A stretch of 64,000 nucleotides of DNA, taken from assembly GCA_964418585.1 (NCBI GenBank), contig CAYQMG010000007.1, positions 1 to 64,000 of the forward strand, given 5' to 3'. The stretch is from JAJRTE01 sp964418585 (GTDB lineage: Bacteria; Myxococcota_A; UBA796; JAJRTE01). The position numbers and the translations under genes are program-made. This document shows positions 44,611 through 53,592 of this stretch, one piece after another. The notes below the pieces were generated by a model. It worked only from the letters and a program-made list of their open reading frames with translations. It was not told where the DNA came from and made no database searches. Position 1 is the stretch's first letter. Each line of letters begins with the position of its first letter.

Positions 44611-45093
44611 ATGAAGATCGAGGTCGTCCGCGTCGAGTTCCCCGAGGACTGCAACATCATCCTCGGCCACGCACACTTCATCAAAACCGTCGAGGACCTG
44701 CACGAAATCATGGTGGGTACCTCGCCGCACGTCAAGTTCGGAATCGCCTTCTGCGAGGCTTCCCAGGAACGCCTGATCCGCAAATCCGGCAACGACACCG
44801 ACCTCGTATCCGTCGCCGTCTCCAACGCCCAGGCCATCGGTTCAGGTCACCTCTTCGTCATCGTCCTCAAAAACGGCTTCCCCATCAACTTCCTCAACGC
44901 CATCAAACAGTGCCCGGAAGTCACCCGCATCTTCTGCGCCACCGCAAACCCCCTTCAGATCCTCGTCGCCCAGACCGACCAGGGGCGCGGCGTCCTCGGC
45001 GTCGTCGACGGCCTCTCTCCCCTGGATGTGGAGGGCCCTGACCAGGCAAAAACCCGGCACGACTTCCTCCGAACCATCGGCTACAAGCTCTGA
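44611..45093 (+). CDS. Adenosine-specific kinase (DUF355 family)
   Basis: The ATG at 44611 follows AGGAGGAA, giving 160 residues, the usual length. The family blocks are GHAHFIKTVEDLHEIM, VKFGIAFCEASQERLIR, GSGHLFVIVLKNGFPINFLNAIKQ, CATANPLQILVAQT and GRGVLGVVDG. The archaeal founding member was described as an adenosine-specific kinase. In bacteria the gene is scattered and its role is not well set. Start, length and motif conservation are clear and the biological role here is not. Confidence 0.88.
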   Translation: MKIEVVRVEFPEDCNIILGHAHFIKTVEDLHEIMVGTSPHVKFGIAFCEASQERLIRKSGNDTDLVSVAVSNAQAIGSGHLFVIVLKNGFPINFLNAIKQCPEVTRIFCATANPLQILVAQTDQGRGVLGVVDGLSPLDVEGPDQAKTRHDFLRTIGYKL

Positions 45094-45570
45094 CCACGCC
45101 ACGCACCCCTCCGCACCTGTTGCGACTTCTTGTACAAATCCCCCCCGTTTCCCCCTTCTTTCAGCGCCTCGCCGGGCCGTTTTCCACCATCAACTGGCGA
45201 TTTGGTAGAAGGTTGCAGAAATTTGAACTGCATGTACAAGATACTGGGACGATTTTGTACCAACAATTCGTACGGTGAGCGTCCTGCACCCGGAACCACC
45301 AGAGAAGCCTCCACGGTGATCTGCCGCTTCCAGAGAATGTCAGCCTGTGACAGCAAGAGTGGAATCAGGATGTAACCTGGCGTCATTTTTGTGAGAATCT
45401 GCATGTACCCCCGAGACTGGATTCCGGGGGGGCGAAGAAAAGCGGGGTGGAGCCGGGTATCGAGAATGCGTGCGGCACGCAACTTGCCCATGGTTGTGGG
45501 CGATTGCGAAGATAGCCAAGCCGTCGAACACAACATGCACAACGTGCGCGAAAGAATCTGGGAGGCAACG
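45094..45570. other. 477-base intergenic region with TTGTAC-type elements
   Basis: This less GC-rich gap precedes the metalloprotease gene. It contains the palindrome TTGTACAA (45130-45137), a TGTACAAG element (45233-45240) and TTGTACC (45255-45261). A candidate promoter, TTGCAG (45213-45218) with TACAAG (45235-45240) 16 bases on, overlaps the second element. A ribosome binding site, GGGAGG (about 45560-45565), serves the protease. An open frame from 45391 extends in phase with the protease but lacks a ribosome binding site. No RNA gene was recognised. Confidence 0.45.
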
Positions 45571-47079
45571 ATGCGATCGACGATTCGAGCAACGATACGA
45601 TTTCTCGCCTTGGCGGGTATGGTGGGGCTTTTGTCCGGGACAGCGGAGGCGAGGCCTGCGGTGAACCACCCGGTGTTGGACCGGATCGATGAAGTGATTC
45701 AGTCGGACATCTACGGGACGCCGAGTCTGGTCGTGGGAGAGTTTCATGTGCGGGAGCGGACCCGGGATGCCCTGGATGTGGCGCAGGCGTTTCTGCGTGA
45801 GCACCGGGATCTGGTGGGGATCGAGGATCCGGACACGGAACTGGAAGCGGTGGACATCATTGGGCCGGATGAACTGGGGATGACCCATGTGAAGTTCGCG
45901 CACCGCGTGGCCGGTCTGCCGGTATTCGGTTCCGAACTCATCGTGCACGTGGAAGAGGACCATGTGGTGAGTTCCATGAACGGTGTCTATCTCCGTTCGT
46001 TCCATCCCCGGCTGGATGTGCGGGTGGAAGGGGACGTGGCCGCGGACATCGCAGTGGAGTACGTGTGGGACCTGATCGACGAGGGCAAGATCGACGGGAC
46101 CGTGGCTGCCCGTGACCAGTACCTGGATCTGGACACGGATCCGGAGCTTGGTTTCTTCAACCGCGGCCTGATCTCGGGAGAGCGAACCCCCACGCACCTG
46201 GCCTGGAAGGTGACCGTGAACGGGTACGTGGTCTTTGTGGGCGCGCGGGCCGGTCGGATCCTGGAATCCTACGATACCATCCACACGGCGATGTATCGGG
46301 AACTCTACGATGCCAATCACGGAAGCAATCTGCCCGGGCAGCTCCTTTGCCGCGAAGGACAGAACTGCACGCCCAACGATGCAGACGCCCGTGAGGTATG
46401 GAGCGAGTTCGAGACCATCTACAGCTACTGGCGGAACACGCATGGCCGGGATTCCTGGGATGGGCGGGGCGCCAAGATCATCGGCACGGTCCACTACGGA
46501 ACCAACTTCATGAACGCCTACTGGAGCGGCTCCCAGATGGTGTTCGGCGACGGAATGGTCGCCCTGGACGTCACCGGCCACGAGTTGGGCCATGGCGTGT
46601 GCCAGTCCACCGCGAACCTCACCTACAAGTATCAGCCCGGCGCCCTCAACGAGTCCCTCTCGGACGTGTGGGGCACCATGATCGATTCCAACGACTGGCT
46701 CATCGGTGAGGACCTGCCCATCGGCGCCGTGCGGTCGATGGCCGACCCGAACGCCTACAATCAGCCCAAGGACATGACCGAGTATCGCCGCTTCTTCTTC
46801 TACGACAACGGCGGCGTCCACATCAACTCTGGTATCCCCAACTATGCTGCTTACCTCCTCGCCGCCGGCGGCTCCAACCAGGGCGTCTCGGTGCGTGCCC
46901 AGGGCCGGAGCGTGGTCGAGAAAATCTGGTACAGGACCGAGGTGACCAAGCTCACTTCCAACGCCAAGTTCGTCGACTTCGCCAACGCCGCCATCCGGGC
47001 TTGCGAGGAACTCTACGGCCGCGGCTCCAACGAGTGCGTGCAGACAGAAGCAGCTTTCCGCGCCACCAAGATCCTCTGA
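45571..47079 (+). CDS. Thermolysin-type (M4) secreted metalloprotease
   Basis: The ATG at 45571, behind GGGAGG, gives 502 residues with a signal peptide (ending GTAEARP). An N-terminal propeptide of about 200 residues contains the FTP-like segment (FAHRVAGLPVFGSELIVHV). The catalytic domain has the zinc motif HELGH at 337-341, the third zinc ligand Glu 361 in GALNESLSDVWG, and the GVHINSGIPN histidine. It should be secreted, self-processing and proteolytic. No dedicated secretion gene is adjacent. The gene has no CTCGAG palindrome, unlike most of the window, which may reflect a different history. Confidence 0.94.
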   Translation: MRSTIRATIRFLALAGMVGLLSGTAEARPAVNHPVLDRIDEVIQSDIYGTPSLVVGEFHVRERTRDALDVAQAFLREHRDLVGIEDPDTELEAVDIIGPDELGMTHVKFAHRVAGLPVFGSELIVHVEEDHVVSSMNGVYLRSFHPRLDVRVEGDVAADIAVEYVWDLIDEGKIDGTVAARDQYLDLDTDPELGFFNRGLISGERTPTHLAWKVTVNGYVVFVGARAGRILESYDTIHTAMYRELYDANHGSNLPGQLLCREGQNCTPNDADAREVWSEFETIYSYWRNTHGRDSWDGRGAKIIGTVHYGTNFMNAYWSGSQMVFGDGMVALDVTGHELGHGVCQSTANLTYKYQPGALNESLSDVWGTMIDSNDWLIGEDLPIGAVRSMADPNAYNQPKDMTEYRRFFFYDNGGVHINSGIPNYAAYLLAAGGSNQGVSVRAQGRSVVEKIWYRTEVTKLTSNAKFVDFANAAIRACEELYGRGSNECVQTEAAFRATKIL

Positions 47080-47234
47080 GCCCATCCCCACGCTCCGCCG
47101 CCGCGACGGTTCCCACAACCCGACCCGACTCCCCTCCTCCTGTTGACCAGCCGGCCTCGAGATTCCCTGTGAAGCCTCTTCCCGCTCCCCGGCTGCTTCT
47201 TTTCCTGTAGAGACCGCTTCCGGCACTTTCCCTC

Positions 47235-47262
47235 TTGCATTCTCCGTGCACACACGTCTAAT
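47235..47262 (+). promoter_or_regulatory. promoter of the thrABC operon
   Basis: TTGCAT (47235-47240) and TCTAAT (47257-47262, five of six matches) are 16 bases apart, with the thrA start 46 bases downstream. No leader peptide rich in threonine or isoleucine codons, as in enterobacterial attenuation, could be found in the short leader. Confidence 0.5.
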
Positions 47263-47307
47263 AGATGCCTGGGTAGACTGATCATCAAGGAGGGTGTGGA
47301 AACCACC

Positions 47308-49860
47308 ATGGCCAGACTGGAGATTCACAAATTCGGGGGCACCAGCGTGGGCAGTGCGGAGCGATTCCTCTCCGTTGCCGACCTGGTTGAACGGGCGAGC
47401 GCAGAGGCGCACGTGGTCGTCGTGGTCTCGGCGATGGCCGGGGTGACCGATCAACTGGTGGCCCTGGCCGAGGCGGGGGCCGGGCATCGGCGGGACGAAG
47501 GGGAGCGCGTGCTGGCCGAATTGCTCGAAAAGCACCTGGAAACCGTGGAGGCACTCGGGTCCGCGGTCCTCCACCGGGTACCCGACCGTGCAAAAGCGCT
47601 GGCAGCGGACATCGAACGGATCTGGGCGGGCCTGCGGGACCGGTTCCGGGCGGTGGTCGCCCTGGAAGAACTGTCTCCTCGAGCCCGGGACGCGATCCTG
47701 GCCACCGGTGAAAAGCTCTCGGCCCGAATCCTGGCCACCGTGCTCGAGGCCCGGGGCCGAACCGCGAAGGCTCTGGACGCGGATACCTTCCTGGAGACCG
47801 ACGGCTGTCACGGCGAAGCCACGCCCGTTGCCGGCGTGGTGGACCGCACCATTGCCGCCACGCTCGAGCCGTTGTTGGCGCACGGGGTCGTTCCCGTGGT
47901 CACAGGCTACTGCGGGCGTGCCCCGGATGGGGCCACGACCACCCTGGGACGGGGGGGCTCGGACCTGTCCGCCACGCTGATTGCTGCAGCACTCGGAGCC
48001 GATTCGGTGACCATCTGGACGGACGTGGACGGCGCGTACAGCGCAGACCCACGGGTGGTCCCGGAAGCCCGGCTCATCCGTCAGCTCAACTACCAGGAAG
48101 CCGCCGAGATGTCTTACTACGGCGCCAAGGTGTTGCACCAGCGCACGATCATCCCGGTGGCCCGGCCGGGGATTCCGGTGCTGGTCAGGAACTCTCTTCG
48201 TCCAGGCGCCGAGGGCACGGTGGTGGACCGGCGGTTCACGCCCGGTTCGCACCCGGTCAAGGCCATCAGTGCCATTCACGGGCAGGCGCTGGTATCCGTG
48301 GAAGGCAAGGGGATGGCAGGAGTCCCCGGTGTGGCCGCCCGCCTGTTTCAGACCCTGGCGGACCGTGGGATCAGCGTCACCATGATCAGCCAGTCCAGTT
48401 CCGAGTCCTCCATCTGCCTGGCGGTCCCCGAGGAAGCCGCCCTGGCCGCCGAAATGGCGCTCAAGCAGCAGTTCCGCCTCGATATTTCTTATGGAAACAT
48501 CGAGGAGGTCGTGGTTCGGCAACGGGTGGGCCTGGTCGCGGCCGTTGGACTCGGAATGGCCCAGACCCCGGGTGTGGCCGCCCGCGTCTTCGCCTGCCTG
48601 GGGGCTCGAGGCATCAATGTGATGGCCATTGCCCAGGGATCCTCGGAATTGAGCATCTCCGTGGCGGTGGACGAGTCCCACGTCCCGGAAGCCATTCAGG
48701 CGATCCATGCCGAGTTCGGCCTCCATCGCACCGACACCGGGGTGGACAGCCCCGCCGGTTTCGACCTCCTCCTGCTCGGTTGCGGCCAGATCGGACGGCG
48801 ACTCATTCAACTGCTTCGGGACCGGAGGGAACACATCCGGCAGCGGTTCGGCCTGGAAGTCCGGGTCGTCGGGGTCTCCGACCGCAGCGGTTTCCTCCTC
48901 GACCCCACCGGGCTCTCGGACGCACGACTCGAGGAAATCCTCCAAACCAAGACGGACGGCGGCTCCCTGGCACAACTCCAGGGGGGCGTGTCGGCCCTCG
49001 ACCCGGCCGCCTTGCTCCGCAAGGCCGTCACATACCGCCTCGTCCGACCCGTCCTGGTGGATGTGTCCGATTGCGCAACCTCTGCTGCCCTGTTCAAGGA
49101 AGCCTTTCGCAACGACTGCGACGTGGTCACGGCCAACAAGAAACCCCTGACCGGACCCTACCACGAGTTCCAGGACCTCATGCGCGAGGCCGCAGCCGCC
49201 GGCCGCCTCCTGCGCGCCGAGGCCACCGTGGGCGCAGGCCTCCCCGTGGTCGACACCCTCGAGATGCTCATCGCAACCGGCGACCGCCTGACCGGCGCAC
49301 AGGGCTGCCTCTCCGGCACACTGGGATTCATCATGGGACGCCTGGAAGACGGAATCCCCTTCTCCAGGGCCGTCGCCGAGGCGGTGGAAGCCGGCTTTAC
49401 CGAACCCGATCCCGTCGCCGACCTCTCCGGCGCCGACGTGGCAAGGAAGGCCATGATCCTCGGTCGACTATCCGGCCTCATACAGGACGACACACCCGTC
49501 GCACTGGAAGGCCTCGTCGACCCGAAACTCGCAGGCATGACCCAGGACGCACTCCTCCAACGGCTGAAAGAATACGACGAGCCCTTTGCTCAACGGGTCC
49601 AGAAAGCTCAAGTTCAAGGTCAGGTCCTCCGATACGTGGCTCGAGTCGCCCGGGATACCATGGAGGTGGGCGTCCAGGCCGTGCCGGCAGGAAGTTCCAT
49701 CGGCAGCTTGAAAGGAGCGGATAATCTGATCGTGTTCGAGTCGGATAGATACCGCCCCAGACCACTCGTGGTCATCGGCCCTGGAGCCGGTATCGATGTG
49801 ACCGCCATGGGCGTCCTCGGGGACATCCTGCGAATCGCAGCGGAAAGGAAACTGACATGA
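47308..49860 (+). CDS. thrA: Bifunctional aspartokinase / homoserine dehydrogenase
   Basis: The fused enzyme of 850 residues catalyses the first and third steps from aspartate to homoserine. The aspartokinase part opens with EIHKFGGTSVGS and has GRGGSDLSATLIA. Paired ACT regulatory domains occupy about 320-470 (VSVEGKGMAGVPGVAARLFQ and GLVAAVGLGMAQTPGVAARV), suggesting feedback control. The dehydrogenase part starts at the NAD(P) motif LLLGCGQIGRR (about 488-498) and includes VTANKKPLTG and GCLSGTLGFIMG. The start is taken as ATG 47308; GTG 47296 lies too close to AGGAGGG. The gene overlaps thrB as ATGA. Confidence 0.95.
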   Translation: MARLEIHKFGGTSVGSAERFLSVADLVERASAEAHVVVVVSAMAGVTDQLVALAEAGAGHRRDEGERVLAELLEKHLETVEALGSAVLHRVPDRAKALAADIERIWAGLRDRFRAVVALEELSPRARDAILATGEKLSARILATVLEARGRTAKALDADTFLETDGCHGEATPVAGVVDRTIAATLEPLLAHGVVPVVTGYCGRAPDGATTTLGRGGSDLSATLIAAALGADSVTIWTDVDGAYSADPRVVPEARLIRQLNYQEAAEMSYYGAKVLHQRTIIPVARPGIPVLVRNSLRPGAEGTVVDRRFTPGSHPVKAISAIHGQALVSVEGKGMAGVPGVAARLFQTLADRGISVTMISQSSSESSICLAVPEEAALAAEMALKQQFRLDISYGNIEEVVVRQRVGLVAAVGLGMAQTPGVAARVFACLGARGINVMAIAQGSSELSISVAVDESHVPEAIQAIHAEFGLHRTDTGVDSPAGFDLLLLGCGQIGRRLIQLLRDRREHIRQRFGLEVRVVGVSDRSGFLLDPTGLSDARLEEILQTKTDGGSLAQLQGGVSALDPAALLRKAVTYRLVRPVLVDVSDCATSAALFKEAFRNDCDVVTANKKPLTGPYHEFQDLMREAAAAGRLLRAEATVGAGLPVVDTLEMLIATGDRLTGAQGCLSGTLGFIMGRLEDGIPFSRAVAEAVEAGFTEPDPVADLSGADVARKAMILGRLSGLIQDDTPVALEGLVDPKLAGMTQDALLQRLKEYDEPFAQRVQKAQVQGQVLRYVARVARDTMEVGVQAVPAGSSIGSLKGADNLIVFESDRYRPRPLVVIGPGAGIDVTAMGVLGDILRIAAERKLT

Positions 49861-50798
49861 TAGGGGCCATGCCGAAGGAAGTGCGCGTTTTTGCGCCGGC
49901 GACCGTTTCCAACCTGGGACCGGGATTCGACATCCTGGGCCTGGCACTGGACGAGCCGGGAGACGTGGTGACCGCTCGACTGGTAACAGAGCCCGGAGTT
50001 CATCTGGTCCGGGTGACCGGGGATGGCGGCCTGTTGCCCCGGGAGGCGCACAGAAATACCGCAGCCATCGCTGCTCGAGCCACGTTGGAAAAGGCGGGCA
50101 TTCGCGAGGTGGGCATCGAACTCGAACTCTCGAAAGGAATGCCCATAGGATCCGGAATGGGCAGTTCGGCCGCCAGCGCGGCCGCGGCGGCCACAGCGGT
50201 CAATCTGCTTCTGGGCACGCCGTTGCGCAAGCTGGAACTGGTCGGACCGTGCCTGGAGGCCGAGGCTGCGGTGTCGGGCCGTCATGCGGACAACGTGGCA
50301 CCGGCCCTGATGGGCGGGTTGATTCTCGTCCGCGCCATCGAGCCGGTGGACGTGTTGCGCCTGCCGGTCCCGGAAGGCATCCGCGTGGTGGTGGTGACCC
50401 CGGAATACCAGGTCTCCACACGCAAGGCCCGGGAAGTACTGCCGGACCGCGTGCGCCTGTCCGAGATGGTGGAGACCGCAGCCAACCTGGGAGCTTTCGT
50501 GAGTGCGTGCTATGCAGGAGACCTCGGGTTGTGGGCGCGCTGCATGGTGGACCAGGTCGTGGCGCCGGTCCGTGCCCGCCTCGTCCCAGGGAGCGAGGAC
50601 GCCATGCACGCAGCCCTGGGGGCGGGTGCACTGGCAAGCTCCATCAGCGGCTCCGGTCCGTCCATCTTTGCCATCTGTCATTCCACCCGGTGCGCCGCAG
50701 CCGTGGGGGCGGCGATGATCCAGGCGTTCAGGGAGGCCGGACTGAACGCCACCATGGTGGAATCACCGGCCAGTTGCCCGGGAGCGAGGAGACTATGA
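49857..50798 (+). CDS. thrB: Homoserine kinase
   Basis: The protein is 313 residues, a GHMP-family kinase that makes O-phosphohomoserine from homoserine and ATP. Motif 1 is VFAPATVSNLGPGFDILGLAL. The phosphate-binding motif 2 is PIGSGMGSSAASAAAA. Motif 3 near the C terminus is ASSISGSGPSIFAI. The start overlaps the thrA stop and its own stop overlaps the thrC start, both as ATGA, so translation of all three is coupled. A second ATG (MPKEVRVFAP, four codons on) is the alternative start. Confidence 0.95.
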   Translation: MIGAMPKEVRVFAPATVSNLGPGFDILGLALDEPGDVVTARLVTEPGVHLVRVTGDGGLLPREAHRNTAAIAARATLEKAGIREVGIELELSKGMPIGSGMGSSAASAAAAATAVNLLLGTPLRKLELVGPCLEAEAAVSGRHADNVAPALMGGLILVRAIEPVDVLRLPVPEGIRVVVVTPEYQVSTRKAREVLPDRVRLSEMVETAANLGAFVSACYAGDLGLWARCMVDQVVAPVRARLVPGSEDAMHAALGAGALASSISGSGPSIFAICHSTRCAAAVGAAMIQAFREAGLNATMVESPASCPGARRL

Positions 50799-52081
50799 CA
50801 ACCGTGCCCTGGAAACTTCGTTGCGTGGACTGTGGTGCCGAATACCCGGGTCTGGACGTTCGATACCGCTGCGACTGCGGCGAAACCCTCGATGTGGTCC
50901 ACGATTTCTCCGGTATCGACGGAAAAAAGCTTCGTGCCCTGTTCGAAACTCGAGTCGCGTCCCGGCGCCCGGTGGACCGGTCCGGCGTCTGGCGGTACCG
51001 CGAACTCATCCTGCCCCTGCCCGAAGGACGGCTCATCACCCGGGTGGAGGGCAATACCCGCACCTATGACTCCAGCCGCGTCGCCCGCTATGCCGGCGTG
51101 CAGCGGCTGACCCTCAAGCACGAGGGCGAGAACCCAACCGGTTCCTTCAAGGACCGCGGCATGGCCGTGGGTATCACCATCGCCGCACAACTGGGCATGA
51201 CTCGAGTCGCCTGCGCGTCCACAGGGAACACCTCGGCGTCCATGGCATCCTATGCCGCACTGGCCGGCATGGAAGCCATCGTGTTCATTCCCGAAGGGAA
51301 GATCGCCTATGGAAAACTCGCCCAGGCCCTGGCTTATGGCGCCCGCACCCTGGAAATCCCGGGAGATTTCGACACCGCCATGGCCATGGTCCAGGAGGTG
51401 TGCCGCCGCGAAGGTATCTACCTCCTCAACTCCGTCAACCCGTTTCGCATCGAGGGTCAAAAGGCCATCGTGTTCGAACTCCTCCAGGATCTCGACTGGG
51501 AGGTCCCCGATTGGATCGTGCTCCCAGGCGGCAATCTCGGGAACAATTCGGCCCTCTACAAGGGGCTCGCCGAACTCCATTCCCTCGGGATCATCGACAG
51601 CCTGCCCCGAATCGCCGTGATCCAGGCGGAGGGAGCCAACCCCCTCTACACCGCCTTCGTCAACCATCGCCCCCTCGAACCGGTCCAGAATCCCGACACC
51701 GTGGCCACCGCCATCAAAATCGGCGCACCCGTGTCCTGGCGCAAAAGCCTCCGCGGGATCGAGGCCACCAACGGCGTGGTCGAACAGGTGTCGGACCAGG
51801 AAATCCTGGACGCCAAGGCCCAGGTCGACCGCGCAGGTATCGGGGCCGAACCCGCTTCCTGCGCCACCGTGGCCGGGGTGAAAAAACTCAGCGCTCGAGG
51901 CGTCATCCATCCAGAGGACCGCGTGTGCGGTATCCTCACAGGACACCTCCTCAAGGACCCGGACGCCGTCCTGCGATATCATCGCGGCCAGTTCGAACAC
52001 CTGTCCTCCACTTACGGCAACCAGCCCGTCCGGGTTCAGGGCGGACTCGACGCCATCGTCGAGTGGCTTCGACAACCCTAG
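50795..52081 (+). CDS. thrC: Threonine synthase with N-terminal zinc ribbon
   Basis: The ATG at 50795 overlaps the thrB stop (428 residues). A longer in-frame reading upstream through thrB is not real. The protein is a PLP fold-type II enzyme that converts O-phosphohomoserine to threonine. The cofactor lysine is Lys 119 in NPTGSFKDRG, followed by STGNTSASMASYAALAG and the phosphate loop GGNLGNNSALYKG. The first 35 residues carry a rubredoxin-like zinc ribbon (CVDCGAEYPG and YRCDCGETLD), as in archaeal and several bacterial threonine synthases but not the enterobacterial type. Confidence 0.96.
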   Translation: MTTVPWKLRCVDCGAEYPGLDVRYRCDCGETLDVVHDFSGIDGKKLRALFETRVASRRPVDRSGVWRYRELILPLPEGRLITRVEGNTRTYDSSRVARYAGVQRLTLKHEGENPTGSFKDRGMAVGITIAAQLGMTRVACASTGNTSASMASYAALAGMEAIVFIPEGKIAYGKLAQALAYGARTLEIPGDFDTAMAMVQEVCRREGIYLLNSVNPFRIEGQKAIVFELLQDLDWEVPDWIVLPGGNLGNNSALYKGLAELHSLGIIDSLPRIAVIQAEGANPLYTAFVNHRPLEPVQNPDTVATAIKIGAPVSWRKSLRGIEATNGVVEQVSDQEILDAKAQVDRAGIGAEPASCATVAGVKKLSARGVIHPEDRVCGILTGHLLKDPDAVLRYHRGQFEHLSSTYGNQPVRVQGGLDAIVEWLRQP

Positions 52082-52342
52082 ACCTCGATATCTCCACGGG
52101 GCCCCCCAATCTTGGATTCCCTCCCTGGCACAAAGCTTGCTCCCTCTTCCCTCCATCCCACGACTCCGGAACACGAGCCCACGTCGAAAACGTCGGGCCT
52201 CACCCGGATCGCGCGGAACAAAACCCCTGTTGGCGGGTTCAGAGCATCGGCGACGCCCACGCGCTCACGCACTTCGCCGATGGCCTGACTCGATGAACAC
52301 TCACCCTCGCCCGGAGCGAGGGACCCCTTGGGAGGTACCACC

Positions 52343-53200
52343 ATGAAAACTCTCTGGACATGGCTCGCTTGCCTGTCGCTTTGCAGCCCCGGACTCATGC
52401 TCGCCGCAACCCCTGACCGCTGCATCGGAAAAATCGGAACCCCCGGAACCTTCGAAGAATCCTTGGCCTCCGGAGGATGGGCCAGAACCTACTTGATTCA
52501 CGTGCCCGATTCCTATGACCCCGCCGTTCCAACCCCTCTCGTGATCAACTTCCATGGCCTCGGAAAATCCGGCGCCTACCAACAGGACTACACCGGCATG
52601 AGCGACAAGGCCGACCTGGAAGGCTTCATCGTCGTCTACCCGGACGGCATCGAATCCTCGTGGAACGCCGGTTTCTGCTGCCCCCCCGCCTCCGCCCTCG
52701 AAATCGATGACGTCCAGTTCGCCCGGGACATCGTCGCCGCCGTCTCCAGCGCCTACTGCATCGACCCGGACCGGATCTACGCAACCGGAAGCTCCAACGG
52801 CGGCATGCTCTCACACCGCCTCGGGTGCGAGGCCAACGACCTCTTCGCCGCCATCGCCCCAGCATCCGCATACATCGCCGTCGACGATTGCTCCCCTGAA
52901 CGCCCCGTCCCCGTCATCCAGTCCCAGGGAACCGCCGACCCGATCGTCCCGTACTGGACCGCAAAGGCAAGCAACGAGTTTTGGGCCCAGAATAATCAGT
53001 GCCTCTCCTCCAGCCCCGTCTACCACAAAGGCGGCGCCACATGCTACGCATACAACGGCTGCTCAGAAAACGCCACCGTCGAGTTCTGCGAGGTCAGGGG
53101 CATGGGACACACCTGGCCCGGAGACGATAGCCCCGTGGATTGGCTGAACGCCACCGACGTCTTCTGGGACTTCTTCGAAAACCACCCCCTGCCCGAGTAG
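52343..53200 (+). CDS. Secreted esterase of the PHB-depolymerase/LpqC family
   Basis: The ATG at 52343, with GGGAGGT upstream, gives 285 residues starting with a signal peptide (ending MLAATPDRC). The alpha/beta-hydrolase triad is visible: nucleophile Ser 151 in TGSSNGGMLSH, Asp 199 in GTADPIVPY and His 256 in GMGHTWPGDD. The PLVINFHGLGKSG oxyanion segment and many cysteines for disulfides fit the secreted polyhydroxybutyrate depolymerase / feruloyl esterase superfamily (LpqC-like). The substrate cannot be set. The gene stands alone between thrC and an AT-rich gap. Confidence 0.87.
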   Translation: MKTLWTWLACLSLCSPGLMLAATPDRCIGKIGTPGTFEESLASGGWARTYLIHVPDSYDPAVPTPLVINFHGLGKSGAYQQDYTGMSDKADLEGFIVVYPDGIESSWNAGFCCPPASALEIDDVQFARDIVAAVSSAYCIDPDRIYATGSSNGGMLSHRLGCEANDLFAAIAPASAYIAVDDCSPERPVPVIQSQGTADPIVPYWTAKASNEFWAQNNQCLSSSPVYHKGGATCYAYNGCSENATVEFCEVRGMGHTWPGDDSPVDWLNATDVFWDFFENHPLPE

Positions 53201-53592
53201 TTCATGTGGGTGTATAAAAATATTGTACGTTTCGGACACGAAATGTATTACAATTTGATACATCCGTGTACGCATGAACACACCATGGGCCAACGACCCA
53301 ATTTCGTATGGCAGGGAGGTTGACATTTTCGGCAATTCTGTGCATGGTGCATCCCGCTGAAAAAACAGGCAGGACCTTCCGTAACGTTCTGCAGGCGGCG
53401 TCGTCAGGACTTGCTGGAATCCAGGCGCACCTGAGACCGAGCCGAGCTGGAACGGATCTTGCCACACTGCACAGACAAAAGCGTCTGTCCGCCTGCCGGG
53501 AGGCGCCGTGGGGTGCCGGTTGGCTGGTTCGCGAGCGGTGACGGCGGGGGGGCGGGCGGTTCGGCGGGATGTCGCCGGACTGACGAACCGAG
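53201..53592. other. 392-base intergenic region with an AT-rich dyad
   Basis: The first 140 bases are markedly more AT-rich than their surroundings. They include TTGTAC (53223-53228) and an imperfect dyad with arms ACAC-ATGTAT and ATACAT-GTGT (53236-53269). TTGACA (53320-53325) followed after 17 bases by CATGGT (53343-53348) is a possible promoter for the sulfotransferase; the -35 is perfect and the -10 weak. No RNA gene was recognised. The remainder is GC-rich and shows nothing defined. Confidence 0.4.

Noticed and set aside
45340..49164. A 1274-residue open frame on the minus strand across the metalloprotease and thrA.
   Set aside because: It lies antisense to two clear genes, is rich in His, Gly and Arg as expected of a high-GC shadow frame, and shows no domain.
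50249..50794. A long N-terminal extension of ThrC read through thrB in another frame.
   Set aside because: ThrB is a complete GHMP kinase here and the ThrC ATG at 50795 overlaps its stop in the usual coupled manner.
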